Positions 1-6,944 are shown, numbered from the stretch's first letter. The stretch: DNA of 9,629 nt from Candidatus Omnitrophota bacterium (GCA_017987425.1 JAGNTT010000065.1:1-9629), one strand, 5' to 3'. Notes: generated by a model not told the origin, from the sequence alone. Made by a program: numbers and translations.

Positions 1-735
1 TTGGATGATAAGGGCGGTCTTAAATTTGCCCAGGCGATCATGACCACGGACTTGTTGCTCAAGGAGATCGCGGTCACAGTCAAAATCGGCGGCAAAAAGA
101 TCACGATCGGCGCCAGTGGGAAAGGTTCCGGTATGATCGAGCCCAATATGGCCACGATGCTGGGTTTTGTGACGACCGATGCCGCGATCAGCACAAGCTT
201 GCTCAAAACGGCTCTCAAGAATTCCACCGAGAAATCATTCAACGCGATTACCGTCGACGGTTGCCAGAGCACCAATGACATGGTCACCTTGATGGCTAAC
301 GGACTTGCCGGAAATAAAACCATCACAAAGCCGGGCAAAGACTATGATGCGTTCTGCGAGGCCCTCGATCATGTGTGCATCGACCTCGCCAAGAAGATTG
401 TCATCGACGGCGAAGGCGCGACCAAGTTCATCACGATCAACGTCAGCGGCGCCAAAGATTTCGCTCAGGCCAAAGTGATCGCACTCAAGATCGCCAATTC
501 AAATCTTGTGAAAACAGCGGCCTTCGGAAGCAATCCGAACTGGGGACGCGTTGCCGCTGCCGTCGGATCATTGGGGCTTAAAATCACTGAAGACGATTTG
601 AAAATCGATTTCAGTTCCTTCAAAGAAAAGAACATTGCGATCAATGTGGGTCTCAATCTGGGCAAGGGAGTGGCGACTGTCTGGACGTCTGACCTTTCCT
701 ACGATTACGTCAAGATCAACGGTGAATATAATTGA
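1..735 (+). CDS. argJ: Bifunctional ornithine acetyltransferase / N-acetylglutamate synthase ArgJ, 3' part
   Basis: ArgJ moves the acetyl group from N-acetylornithine to glutamate. This yields ornithine and recycles acetylglutamate in the cytoplasm. The frame is open from the first base, and the visible 244 residues correspond to the C-terminal part of a protein usually near 400 residues, so roughly 140 N-terminal residues lie upstream. The TTG at position 1 is an internal Leu codon, not a start. The family self-cleavage site is visible as NMATMLGF (residues 49-56). Cleavage would fall between Ala51 and Thr52, making Thr52 (bases 154-156) the N-terminal nucleophile of the beta chain. Other family blocks are KGSGMI (41-46), FNAITVDG (80-87), STNDMV (90-95), DGEGATKF (136-143) and NPNWGR (178-183). 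The C-terminus YVKINGEYN is typical. ArgJ implies the cyclic pathway; the visible part cannot show whether the enzyme is mono- or bifunctional. Confidence 0.96.
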   Translation: MDDKGGLKFAQAIMTTDLLLKEIAVTVKIGGKKITIGASGKGSGMIEPNMATMLGFVTTDAAISTSLLKTALKNSTEKSFNAITVDGCQSTNDMVTLMANGLAGNKTITKPGKDYDAFCEALDHVCIDLAKKIVIDGEGATKFITINVSGAKDFAQAKVIALKIANSNLVKTAAFGSNPNWGRVAAAVGSLGLKITEDDLKIDFSSFKEKNIAINVGLNLGKGVATVWTSDLSYDYVKINGEYN

Positions 736-745
736 GGAAATCATG

Positions 746-838
746 GAAATTAATGGAGATTAAGAAATTAGTGGAAACTCGATGGTGTTAAAGTTTTGGC
801 GGTTCAATTTCCTAATTTCGATCAATTTATATAATTTC
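746..838. repeat. Nested AT-rich inverted repeat in the argJ-argB spacer
   Basis: The 117-bp spacer (736-852) has no gene. The inner inverted pair is GAAATTAG (764-771) with CTAATTTC (812-819). It extends inward through GAAA (774-777) and TTTC (808-811) after a 2-base bulge on the left arm. The outer pair is GAAATTA (746-752) with TAATTTC (832-838). The left half, 736-777, reads as degenerate 8-10 base direct repeats of GGAAATTA type and contains a single C. The right half carries the reverse-complement units and is rich in T. No T-run follows a compact GC stem, so a factor-independent terminator is unlikely. It may be an RNA structure, a processing site or a dispersed palindromic repeat. The arms are seen in the sequence; the function is unknown. 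Confidence 0.6.
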
Positions 839-852
839 TCCCGCGATTACTG

Positions 853-1716
853 ATGAGTATGGAAAATATCATTAAAAAAGCGAATGTATTGATCGAGGCG
901 ATTCCGTATATTCACGCGTTCCGCCGCAAGATTTTCGTCATCAAATACGGCGGGAGCATTCTCGATGACGACAAAATCCGCCACAACGTTTTGGAAGATA
1001 TTGTTTTTTTGAGCTACGTCGGCATACGCACGATCGTGGTCCATGGCGGCGGCCCGCAAATTTCTGCCCGCATCAAAGAGCAAGGCATCAAGCCGGAATT
1101 TCATAACGGCATCCGCGTCACCGACAAGGAAACGCTTAAAATTGTCATCGAAGAGCTCGATAAATTAAATACAAAGATTGTGGATGAAATCAAGAAGTTA
1201 AAGGGCGATGTCACCGGCCTTAAAGGACAGGAAAATATCGTCCGGGTTAAGAAGAAGGTCGCGGACCGGGAACTTGGGTACGTTGGAACCATCACTTCCG
1301 TCAATCAGGAAGCCCTTGAAGATCATTTAAAAAAAGGGCGCATCACCGTTGTTTCGCCCATGGGCATCAGCGCTGACAAGCAGGAGCACAATATCAACGC
1401 GGATGAGGTGGCTTCCGCCATAGCTAATTCGCTGCAGGCTGAGAAACTCGTTCTTCTGACCGATGTTCCGGGCGTTATGCGCGATCCGCAGAATGTTGAG
1501 TCCTTGATTTCCAGTTTGACGATTGAACAAGTGGTGCAGCTGATTAAGAGCAATATAATTCAGGGCGGAATGATTCCGAAAGTAACCTCTTGCGTCGAGG
1601 CTCTAAACGGCGGAGGCGTCAAGAAAACGCACATTGTGGATGCACGCATGCCGCATGCGCTGCTTCTGGAGTTTTTTACCGACCAGGGTGTGGGCACGCA
1701 GATCATCAAAGCATAA
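853..1716 (+). CDS. argB: Acetylglutamate kinase ArgB, arginine-sensitive type
   Basis: This enzyme phosphorylates N-acetylglutamate with ATP, the second step of arginine synthesis. Its 287 residues show the amino-acid kinase fold motifs: KYGGSIL (31-37), VHGGGPQI (63-70) for substrate and phosphate binding, GIRVTD (86-91), NINADE (180-185), LLTDVPG (201-207) and GGMIPK (238-243), with the conserved lysines at 31 and 243. The N-terminal helix (about residues 4-23) before the first strand, and the C-terminal block HALLLEFF...GVGTQI, match the hexameric kinases inhibited by arginine. Feedback control at this step is therefore inferred and suits an ArgJ pathway. No good Shine-Dalgarno sequence precedes ATG 853. 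ATG 859, giving an N-terminus of MENIIKKA, is an equally plausible start. The gene follows the unusually long palindromic spacer after argJ and is separated from argD by 5 bp. Confidence 0.97.
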   Translation: MSMENIIKKANVLIEAIPYIHAFRRKIFVIKYGGSILDDDKIRHNVLEDIVFLSYVGIRTIVVHGGGPQISARIKEQGIKPEFHNGIRVTDKETLKIVIEELDKLNTKIVDEIKKLKGDVTGLKGQENIVRVKKKVADRELGYVGTITSVNQEALEDHLKKGRITVVSPMGISADKQEHNINADEVASAIANSLQAEKLVLLTDVPGVMRDPQNVESLISSLTIEQVVQLIKSNIIQGGMIPKVTSCVEALNGGGVKKTHIVDARMPHALLLEFFTDQGVGTQIIKA

Positions 1717-1721
1717 CGGCC

Positions 1722-2915
1722 ATGGAAAAATCCGAAATAATTTCAGCTTACGATCAGTATATTTTATCGACCTACACGCGCGTGCCTTATGTGTTTGTCA
1801 AAGGCAAGGGCTGTGTTTTGACGGACATCCACGGAAAGAAGTTCCTCGATTTCTTCCCGGGCTGGGGCGTTAGCAATCTCGGCCACTGTCATCCGAAGGT
1901 GGTTTCCGCAGTCCGTGACCAGATCGACAAGCTCATTCATATTCCGAACAATCTTTATCATCCGAACCAGGCGAAGCTCGCTAAGGAATTGATCCGTGTT
2001 TCATTTCCGGGACGTATCTTTTTCTGCAACAGCGGGACCGAGGCGAACGAGGCCGCAATCAAATTCTGCCGCGCGTATGGTGAAGGAAAACGGTTTGAGA
2101 TCATCACGACCGCCAATTCATTCCACGGCCGCACCATGGGCGCGCTTGCCGCAACGGGACAGACCAAGCATCAGCAGGGATTTGCCCCTCTTCCGCAGGG
2201 ATTCCGTACCGTGCCGTTTAATGATTTCGATGCGATCAAAACAGCCGTCAACAACAAGACAGTCGCGATCATGCTGGAGCTGATCCAGGGTGAGGGCGGG
2301 ATCAATATTGCCGGCCAGGATTATGTGAAGGCAATCCGCCGGTTGTGCGATGAACATAAAATTTTGCTCGTGGTGGATGAGATCCAGACGGGTATGGGCC
2401 GTACCGGCGAGATGTTTGCCTTCAAACATTACGGTATCAAACCGGACATCATGACGCTCGCTAAAGCGTTGGGCGGCGGGTTGCCGGTTGGGGCCATGGT
2501 TGTCGATTCGAAGATCGCGGGTGTTTTTAAACCGGGTATGCACGGCTCCACGTTTGCCGGAGGTCCGTTGATCGCCAAAGGTGCCTTGGCCGCGCTCAAA
2601 GTCATGGGCGACGGAAAAATTTTGAAGAGCGTTAAAAAGCTCGAGCCGTATTTGAAAGAAAAGCTTCTGACACTTAAAGAAAAATTCTCCTGCGTCGCGG
2701 ATGTCCGCGGTGTCGGGTTAATGTACGGCGTGGAAGTTAAGGGCGACATCGGACCGAAAATATTTGCGAAGTGTCTCGAACACGGGCTCATCATCAACTG
2801 CACGCAGGGTAATGTTCTTCGCATCATGCCGGCTTTGATCGTCACTAAAAGGCAGATCGACCAGGCGGTGTTTATCATAAGCAAATCGATCGAAGCTGTG
2901 CAGGACAATAAATAG
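1722..2915 (+). CDS. argD: Acetylornithine aminotransferase ArgD (class-III PLP aminotransferase)
   Basis: ArgD converts N-acetylglutamate semialdehyde and glutamate to N-acetylornithine and 2-oxoglutarate. Some family members also act as succinyl-DAP aminotransferase. The 397-residue length is normal. Visible class-III features are NLGHCHP (52-58), the phosphate-binding SGTEANEAA (104-112), FHGRT (134-138), QGEGG (189-193), VVDEIQTGMGRTG (217-229) with PLP-ring Asp219, and LAKALGGG (246-253) with Lys248 (bases 2463-2465) as the Schiff-base lysine. The start at ATG 1722, five bases after the argB stop, gives the usual N-terminus running into the PxxxVxGxG strand. The frame stays open back to about 1590, but that extension lies inside argB and encodes an Arg-rich, unrelated peptide. 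The ribosome site is weak, so translation coupled to argB is likely. A closely related omega-aminotransferase is the only alternative; the operon context favours ArgD. Confidence 0.96.
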   Translation: MEKSEIISAYDQYILSTYTRVPYVFVKGKGCVLTDIHGKKFLDFFPGWGVSNLGHCHPKVVSAVRDQIDKLIHIPNNLYHPNQAKLAKELIRVSFPGRIFFCNSGTEANEAAIKFCRAYGEGKRFEIITTANSFHGRTMGALAATGQTKHQQGFAPLPQGFRTVPFNDFDAIKTAVNNKTVAIMLELIQGEGGINIAGQDYVKAIRRLCDEHKILLVVDEIQTGMGRTGEMFAFKHYGIKPDIMTLAKALGGGLPVGAMVVDSKIAGVFKPGMHGSTFAGGPLIAKGALAALKVMGDGKILKSVKKLEPYLKEKLLTLKEKFSCVADVRGVGLMYGVEVKGDIGPKIFAKCLEHGLIINCTQGNVLRIMPALIVTKRQIDQAVFIISKSIEAVQDNK

Positions 2916-2924
2916 GAATAACAT

Positions 2925-3881
2925 ATGAAAAGAGATTTCATAACTGAATACGATGTGACGGCCAAAGAGATTGCCGACATTTTCCGCCTGACCACCGAGC
3001 TGAAAAAGGGTAAGAAGAAATTCGCTCCCTATCTGAAAAATAAAACGGTCGGCCTCGTTTTTCAGAAGCCGTCGCTGCGTACACGCGTTTCATTTGAAGT
3101 CGGCATCCGTCAGCTCGGAGGTAATTGCATTTATCTGGGGCCGGAGGAGATTAACATCGGCAAGCGTGAATCCATTCCTGATGTGGCGCAGGTTTTGTCC
3201 CGTTATCTTGATGTGATCGTGGCGCGCGTGTTTTCGCACAATGATGTCGTAGGGCTGGCCAAGCATGCGACGATCCCGGTCATCAACGGATTGTGCGATC
3301 TGTACCATCCCTGCCAGGCCATGACGGACGTCTATACGGTAGCTGAGCAATTGGGATCGCTCAAGAAAAAGACGCTCGCCTACATCGGTGACGGTAATAA
3401 TGTCTGTCATTCGCTGATGCTTGTATGCGCCAAGACGGGTTTGAATATGACGATCGCGACGCCGGCCAATTATGAGCCCAATGAAGAAATCCTCGCGACC
3501 GCTCAGGAATTGGCGCGTCAAACGGGTGTGAGTATTACGGTCTTGCGCGATCCCAAACAGGCGGTCGAAGGCGCTCATGTGATTTATTCCGATGTGTGGG
3601 TGAGCATGGGGCAGGAAGAAGAGACGCAGAAACGTCTCAAGGATTTTCAGGGGTTCCAGATTAACTGCGATCTCGCCAAACTCGCTGATAAAAATTACAT
3701 CTTTATGCACTGTCTGCCGGCGCACCGCGGACAGGAAGTAACGACGGATGTCATCGACAGCGAACATTCCGTTATTTTTGACCAGGCGGAAAACCGTATG
3801 CATGTGCAGAAAGCGATTTTAATTTTCTTGCTGAGCCAAAAGACAAAAAAGGCGAAGTCGCGAGTGGCATCAAGAAAATAG
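2925..3881 (+). CDS. argF: Ornithine carbamoyltransferase ArgF (anabolic type)
   Basis: This enzyme joins ornithine and carbamoyl phosphate to give citrulline. The 318-residue protein has the carbamoyl-phosphate loop as SLRTR (50-54, commonly STRTR) followed by VSFEVG, HPCQAMTD (128-135), the start of the second domain at YIGDGNNVCHSL (153-164), DVWVSMGQE (223-231) in the ornithine-binding loop, and HCLPAHRG (262-269) with catalytic Cys263. These separate it from aspartate carbamoyltransferase. AGGA at 2914-2917, overlapping the argD stop, lies 7 bases before ATG 2925. The last 14 residues (305-318) form a basic tail with seven Lys or Arg and little other character; it extends beyond the usual final helix and ends at the boundary with the AT-rich small gene. 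The core enzyme looks intact, and only the tail is odd. Confidence 0.97.
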   Translation: MKRDFITEYDVTAKEIADIFRLTTELKKGKKKFAPYLKNKTVGLVFQKPSLRTRVSFEVGIRQLGGNCIYLGPEEINIGKRESIPDVAQVLSRYLDVIVARVFSHNDVVGLAKHATIPVINGLCDLYHPCQAMTDVYTVAEQLGSLKKKTLAYIGDGNNVCHSLMLVCAKTGLNMTIATPANYEPNEEILATAQELARQTGVSITVLRDPKQAVEGAHVIYSDVWVSMGQEEETQKRLKDFQGFQINCDLAKLADKNYIFMHCLPAHRGQEVTTDVIDSEHSVIFDQAENRMHVQKAILIFLLSQKTKKAKSRVASRK

Positions 3882-3885
3882 GTGG
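3880..3885 (+). promoter_or_regulatory. Ribosome binding site supporting a TTG start
   Basis: AGGTGG overlaps the argF stop codon and sits 7 bases before TTG 3893, a normal distance for a Shine-Dalgarno site. It supports translation of the small hypothetical gene from TTG rather than from the in-frame ATG at 3908, which would remove the basic n-region of the predicted signal peptide. Confidence 0.55.
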
Positions 3886-3892
3886 CAATTTT

Positions 3893-4258
3893 TTGAAACG
3901 ATTTTGCATGGTCATAATTGTTGTTATGATCTCAACCGGTAATGTGCATGCTGCCGAGCAACTTCTTGCTTGTGACTTTAAAAAGATTTCAACCGAAGTG
4001 AGCAGTGCATTTGATGGTGATGGTAAATCTAGTATTGATTACGAATTTTGCATACCTTATCAAGATAAGTATTTAATTGAAATCAAAAAGATAGAGCCTT
4101 CAATCAATTGTTTTCACGGATCCGGCGGACGCATTGGTTGCACTAACAATGAATATTTATGCATAGGCAATACGCATTTAAAGAATTCTAAGAATACGTT
4201 GTGCCAGTTATCAAGCCGCGAGTATATTCAGCGGATTGATCCATGTTATTGGGAATGA
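3893..4258 (+). CDS. Small secreted cysteine-rich hypothetical protein
   Basis: I do not recognise this 121-residue protein. The TTG start gives a typical export signal: basic MKR, a hydrophobic core (about residues 4-14, rich in V, I and M), then VHA-AE, a good signal peptidase I site after Ala20. LLAC at 24-27 resembles a lipobox, but the polar AEQ just before it makes a lipoprotein less likely. The mature part of about 101 residues has seven cysteines (27, 53, 73, 83, 90, 104, 118), so disulfides in an oxidising compartment are plausible. A Gly/Ser patch, FHGSGGRIGC, lies near residues 74-83. GC over 3901-4260 is about 37% by hand count (133 of 360), clearly below its neighbours at about 50%. 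It has its own ribosome site, lies 11 bases after argF, and is 21 bases before argG. It is probably cotranscribed but has no evident role in arginine synthesis, and it looks like a recent insertion. Confidence 0.72.
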   Translation: MKRFCMVIIVVMISTGNVHAAEQLLACDFKKISTEVSSAFDGDGKSSIDYEFCIPYQDKYLIEIKKIEPSINCFHGSGGRIGCTNNEYLCIGNTHLKNSKNTLCQLSSREYIQRIDPCYWE

Positions 4259-4267
4259 CAAATTATT

Positions 4268-4273
4268 AAGGAG
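4268..4273 (+). promoter_or_regulatory. Strong ribosome binding site of argG
   Basis: AAGGAG stands 6 bases before ATG 4280. It fixes the argG start and is one of the two best Shine-Dalgarno matches in the window, the other being that of argH. argB, argD and dapF have weak sites or none. Confidence 0.75.
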
Positions 4274-4279
4274 TTTATT

Positions 4280-5443
4280 ATGAAGAAAGTCGTGCTCGCA
4301 TATTCCGGCGGATTGGACACTTCGTGTCTTATCCGGTGGCTCAAAGACAAAAATTACGATGTCATCGCCTACATGGCGGACGTCGGGCAGGGTTCTGATT
4401 TCAAAACATATGAAAAACGCGCGCTTGATACGGGTGCTTCCAAGGTTTACATTCTCGATCTTAAAAAAGAATTTGTGGAAGATTATGTGTTCCCGGCATT
4501 GAAGGCGGGCGCGGTGTATGAGCATAAGTATTATCTGGCGACCGCGCTGTCGCGTCCGCTCATCGCCAAGCATCAGGTCAAGGTTGCGCAGAAGGAAAAA
4601 GCGACCGCCATCGCGCATGGCTGCACCGGTAAAGGCAACGACCAGGTTCGTTTCGAAGTGACGGCAAAGATCCTCGCGCCGCATCTGGAATTGCTGGCCC
4701 CGCTGCGTACTTGGGAATTCAAAACGCGCGAACAGGAAATTGATTACGCAAAGCTCCATAAGATTCCCATCGATGTCAGCAAGAAAAGCCCGTACAGCAC
4801 GGACATCAACCTATTCGGACGTTCGATCGAGTGTGGTGTTCTTGAAGATCCGTGGCAGGAACCGCCGGAAGAAATTTATGTGATGACCAAGGACCCGATC
4901 AAATGCCCGAACAAGCCTGAGTATGTTGAAGTGGATTTCGAAAAGGGTATTCCGGTCAAAGTGAACGGCAAGAAATACGATTCTGTCGGTCTGATCAACG
5001 AACTGAACACAATCGGCGGCGCCCATGGCGTCGGACGCGTGGACATGGTTGAGAACCGCTTGGTCGGTATTAAATCACGCGAAATTTATGAAAATCCCGC
5101 CGGTACCATCATGCACACGGCGCACCGCGAACTCGAGGCGCTTGTTTTGGACCGTGAGACACTACATTACAAGCATCAGATTTCCTACCGTTACGCCGAG
5201 ATGACTTATTACGGTCTCTGGGAAACGCCTCTTAAGAAACAGCTGGATGCCGCGGTTCATGCCATGCAGGAGCGAGTCACCGGGACAGTCCGTCTTAAAC
5301 TTTATAAAGGTAATTGCAGTGTTGTCGGACGCAAATCGCCCTATTCCCGTTACAGTGAAGAAATGGCTACCTACGGCGACAAAGACAAGTTTGACCAGAA
5401 ACTGGCCGAAGGCTTTATCCGTTTGTGGGGAATGCCGTATTAG
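4280..5443 (+). CDS. argG: Argininosuccinate synthase ArgG
   Basis: ArgG condenses citrulline and aspartate using ATP, giving argininosuccinate, AMP and pyrophosphate. The 387 residues begin directly with the ATP pyrophosphatase P-loop: AYSGGLDTS (7-15). Next come the ATALSRPLI block (87-95), HGCTGKGNDQVRFE (113-126) for nucleotide and aspartate binding, SPYSTDINLFGRSIECG (170-186) for citrulline and aspartate contacts, and GIKSREIYE (263-271). GRKSPYS is present near the C-terminus, and the protein ends in GFIRLWGMPY. Length and domain order are normal for the short bacterial class of about 400 residues. The gene follows the AT-rich hypothetical gene by 21 bases with a strong ribosome site. 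It is separated from argH, its functional partner, by the palindromic spacer at 5444-5556. Confidence 0.98.
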   Translation: MKKVVLAYSGGLDTSCLIRWLKDKNYDVIAYMADVGQGSDFKTYEKRALDTGASKVYILDLKKEFVEDYVFPALKAGAVYEHKYYLATALSRPLIAKHQVKVAQKEKATAIAHGCTGKGNDQVRFEVTAKILAPHLELLAPLRTWEFKTREQEIDYAKLHKIPIDVSKKSPYSTDINLFGRSIECGVLEDPWQEPPEEIYVMTKDPIKCPNKPEYVEVDFEKGIPVKVNGKKYDSVGLINELNTIGGAHGVGRVDMVENRLVGIKSREIYENPAGTIMHTAHRELEALVLDRETLHYKHQISYRYAEMTYYGLWETPLKKQLDAAVHAMQERVTGTVRLKLYKGNCSVVGRKSPYSRYSEEMATYGDKDKFDQKLAEGFIRLWGMPY

Positions 5444-5455
5444 CGTATTGAACGC

Positions 5456-5542
5456 AAGTGGTAAGAGGTAAGTGATACGTGGTAAGAAATTCGTACCACG
5501 TACCACCGATCTGCTAAAAATTTGCTATACCACTTACCACTT
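5456..5542. repeat. Nested palindromic repeat (GTGGTAAG units) in the argG-argH spacer
   Basis: The outer arms are AAGTGGTAAG (5456-5465) and CTTACCACTT (5533-5542), perfect over 10 bp. After one mismatch they continue with GGTA (5467-5470) and TACC (5528-5531). A second hairpin is nested inside: TACGTGGTA (5476-5484) with TACCACGTA (5494-5502), perfect over 9 bp, then one mismatch and GTG/CAC (5472-5474 with 5504-5506), closing a 9-base loop. The left half repeats a GTGGTAAG-like unit several times in direct orientation and the right half repeats CTTACCAC. No T-run follows, so this is not a standard terminator. It ends directly before the argH ribosome site and could affect argH translation or mRNA stability, or be a dispersed repeat. 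The palindrome is certain by inspection; its role is not known. Confidence 0.85.
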
Positions 5543-5543
5543 A

Positions 5544-5550
5544 AAGGAGA
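5544..5550 (+). promoter_or_regulatory. Ribosome binding site of argH, abutting the palindrome
   Basis: AAGGAGA stands 6 bases before ATG 5557 and begins 2 bases after the outer arm of the spacer palindrome. The stem leaves the site itself unpaired, so folding would bring a hairpin base next to the ribosome site rather than hide it. Confidence 0.7.
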
Positions 5551-5556
5551 TCAATA

Positions 5557-6930
5557 ATGTCAAAACTCTGGGGATCACGGTTCAAAACGGGAACGAGCAA
5601 GCTCGCCGATAAATTCACGTTTTCAATCGACTACGACCAGCGTCTGGCTAAGTATGACGTGCTGGGTTCGATCGCGCACGCGCGTATGTTGGGCAAATGC
5701 GGTATTATTCCTGCGAAAGATTCCGCCGCAATCGTTTCCGGTCTAGGCAAAATTCTAAACAAAATTGAGGACGGACGATTTGTCTATAATCCCAAAGAAG
5801 AGGACATACACTCCAATATTCAGTCGGAATTAAAGAAACTTATCGGCTCGCCTGCGGATAGACTGCATACAGCCCGGTCACGCAACGACCAGGTTGTCCT
5901 TGATGTGAAGATGTATTGCAAGGAAAACATCGGGGAGGTTATTGGGGCTATCAGGGATTTGCAAGAATCCATCCTGCATTTTGCCGATGCGAATGCGGAC
6001 GTTGCGATCCCGGCGTACACGCACTTGCAGTCGGCACAGATCGTTGTAGTGGCTCATCACATGCTTGCCTATATGGAAATGCTTGAACGCGACAAGTCTC
6101 GTCTCCACGGCTGTTGGCAGCGCACCGATATTCTGCCTTTGGGAAGCTGCGCGCTTTCCGGTTCGTCTCTGCCGACAGATCGCAAGTTTGTCGCCAAGCA
6201 ACTGGGGTTCTTCGAAGTCTCAGCCAATAGCATGGATGCGGTGAGCGACCGGGATTTCATTATGGAATTGCTGGCGGATTTTTCGATCGTGGCCATGCAT
6301 TTATCCCGCATGTCCGAAGATTTGATCGTCTGGGCCACCAAGGAATTTGATTTTATCGACATCGACTGGTCGTTCTGTACCGGATCATCAATTATGCCTC
6401 ACAAAAAGAATCCCGATGTGCTGGAATTGATGCGCGGCGCGTCCGCCCAATTCCCGGCGGCTTTTATCGAAATTTCGACACTGCTCAAAGCATTGCCTCT
6501 GACCTACAACCGCGACATGCAGCTTGATAAACCTGTGTTGTTCCGCTCGGTCGAAGCGATCAAGGACATGCTCGGCGTCATGACCGGCCTTTTTGCCAAT
6601 ATCAAAATCAAGAAGGACACTCTGGCCAGGCGCCTTAATGACGAATCATTTTTTTCGGTCGACATCATGGAATATCTGATCAAAAAAGGAGTGTCGTACC
6701 GTGAGGCGCACGACACGGTCGGGCTTATGGTTAAGGAATGTCTGGATGCCGGAAAAAGGATTGCGGATCTTTCGGAGGCCGAGCTTAAAAAGTTTTCCAA
6801 ACACCTGAATGACGACGTAAAAACCCTTTTAAATCCGCAGATGTCTGTTAAAATTAAAAAATCATTTGGGTCGACCAATCCGCAATTGGTCAAGGAACAA
6901 ATTTCCATCTGGAAAAAACGTTTGAAATAG
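5557..6930 (+). CDS. argH: Argininosuccinate lyase ArgH
   Basis: ArgH splits argininosuccinate into arginine and fumarate, the last step of the pathway, as a tetramer of the fumarase/aspartase superfamily. The 457 residues have the normal length and order: LWGSRF (4-9), LHTARSRNDQV (103-113), THLQSAQ (155-161), PLGSCALSGSSLPTDR (194-209), DRDF (231-234), and the superfamily signature GSSIMPHKKNPD (276-287) on the mobile catalytic loop, with Ser277 or Ser278 as the likely catalytic serine. Departures from the common ArgH pattern are His282 where Gln is usual (MPQKKNP), and SAQI where RAQP is usual after THLQ. The first resembles the MPHKxN form of adenylosuccinate lyase. The WGSRF start, the LHTARSRNDQ block and the place beside argG make ArgH by far the best call. 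The lysA start follows 14 bases after the stop. Confidence 0.96.
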   Translation: MSKLWGSRFKTGTSKLADKFTFSIDYDQRLAKYDVLGSIAHARMLGKCGIIPAKDSAAIVSGLGKILNKIEDGRFVYNPKEEDIHSNIQSELKKLIGSPADRLHTARSRNDQVVLDVKMYCKENIGEVIGAIRDLQESILHFADANADVAIPAYTHLQSAQIVVVAHHMLAYMEMLERDKSRLHGCWQRTDILPLGSCALSGSSLPTDRKFVAKQLGFFEVSANSMDAVSDRDFIMELLADFSIVAMHLSRMSEDLIVWATKEFDFIDIDWSFCTGSSIMPHKKNPDVLELMRGASAQFPAAFIEISTLLKALPLTYNRDMQLDKPVLFRSVEAIKDMLGVMTGLFANIKIKKDTLARRLNDESFFSVDIMEYLIKKGVSYREAHDTVGLMVKECLDAGKRIADLSEAELKKFSKHLNDDVKTLLNPQMSVKIKKSFGSTNPQLVKEQISIWKKRLK

Positions 6931-6934
6931 AGGT
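6929..6934 (+). promoter_or_regulatory. Probable ribosome binding site of lysA
   Basis: AGAGGT overlaps the argH stop and lies 10 bases before ATG 6945. An ATG at 6938 is closer but out of frame with LysA, so 6945 is the start. Confidence 0.45.
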
Positions 6935-6944
6935 CGGATGTACG

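Noticed and set aside
830..835. Perfect TATAAT as a possible argB promoter
   Set aside because: No acceptable -35 lies 16-18 bases upstream, and the hexamer falls inside the AT-rich right arm of the spacer repeat, where it can arise by chance. A transcript start near 842 would be needed to revive it.
1590..1721. Upstream in-frame extension of argD by 44 codons
   Set aside because: It overlaps the intact 3' end of argB in another frame, encodes an Arg/Cys-rich peptide unlike any ArgD N-terminus, and ATG 1722 gives the standard start.
2429..2995. Minus-strand open frame of 188 codons across the end of argD and start of argF
   Set aside because: It is an antisense shadow of conserved coding sequence with no motif or ribosome site.
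3090..3803. Minus-strand open frame of 237 codons within argF
   Set aside because: It lies wholly antisense to a conserved enzyme and has Arg/His-rich shadow composition and no domain.
3959..3973. Lipobox-like LLAC in the small hypothetical protein
   Set aside because: Polar residues AEQ precede it, and a better signal peptidase I site (VHA-AE) lies directly after the hydrophobic core.
5456..5542. Palindrome as a factor-independent terminator of the upstream arg genes
   Set aside because: No T-tract follows the stem, the inner loop is large, and the argH ribosome site begins 2 bases after the arm.
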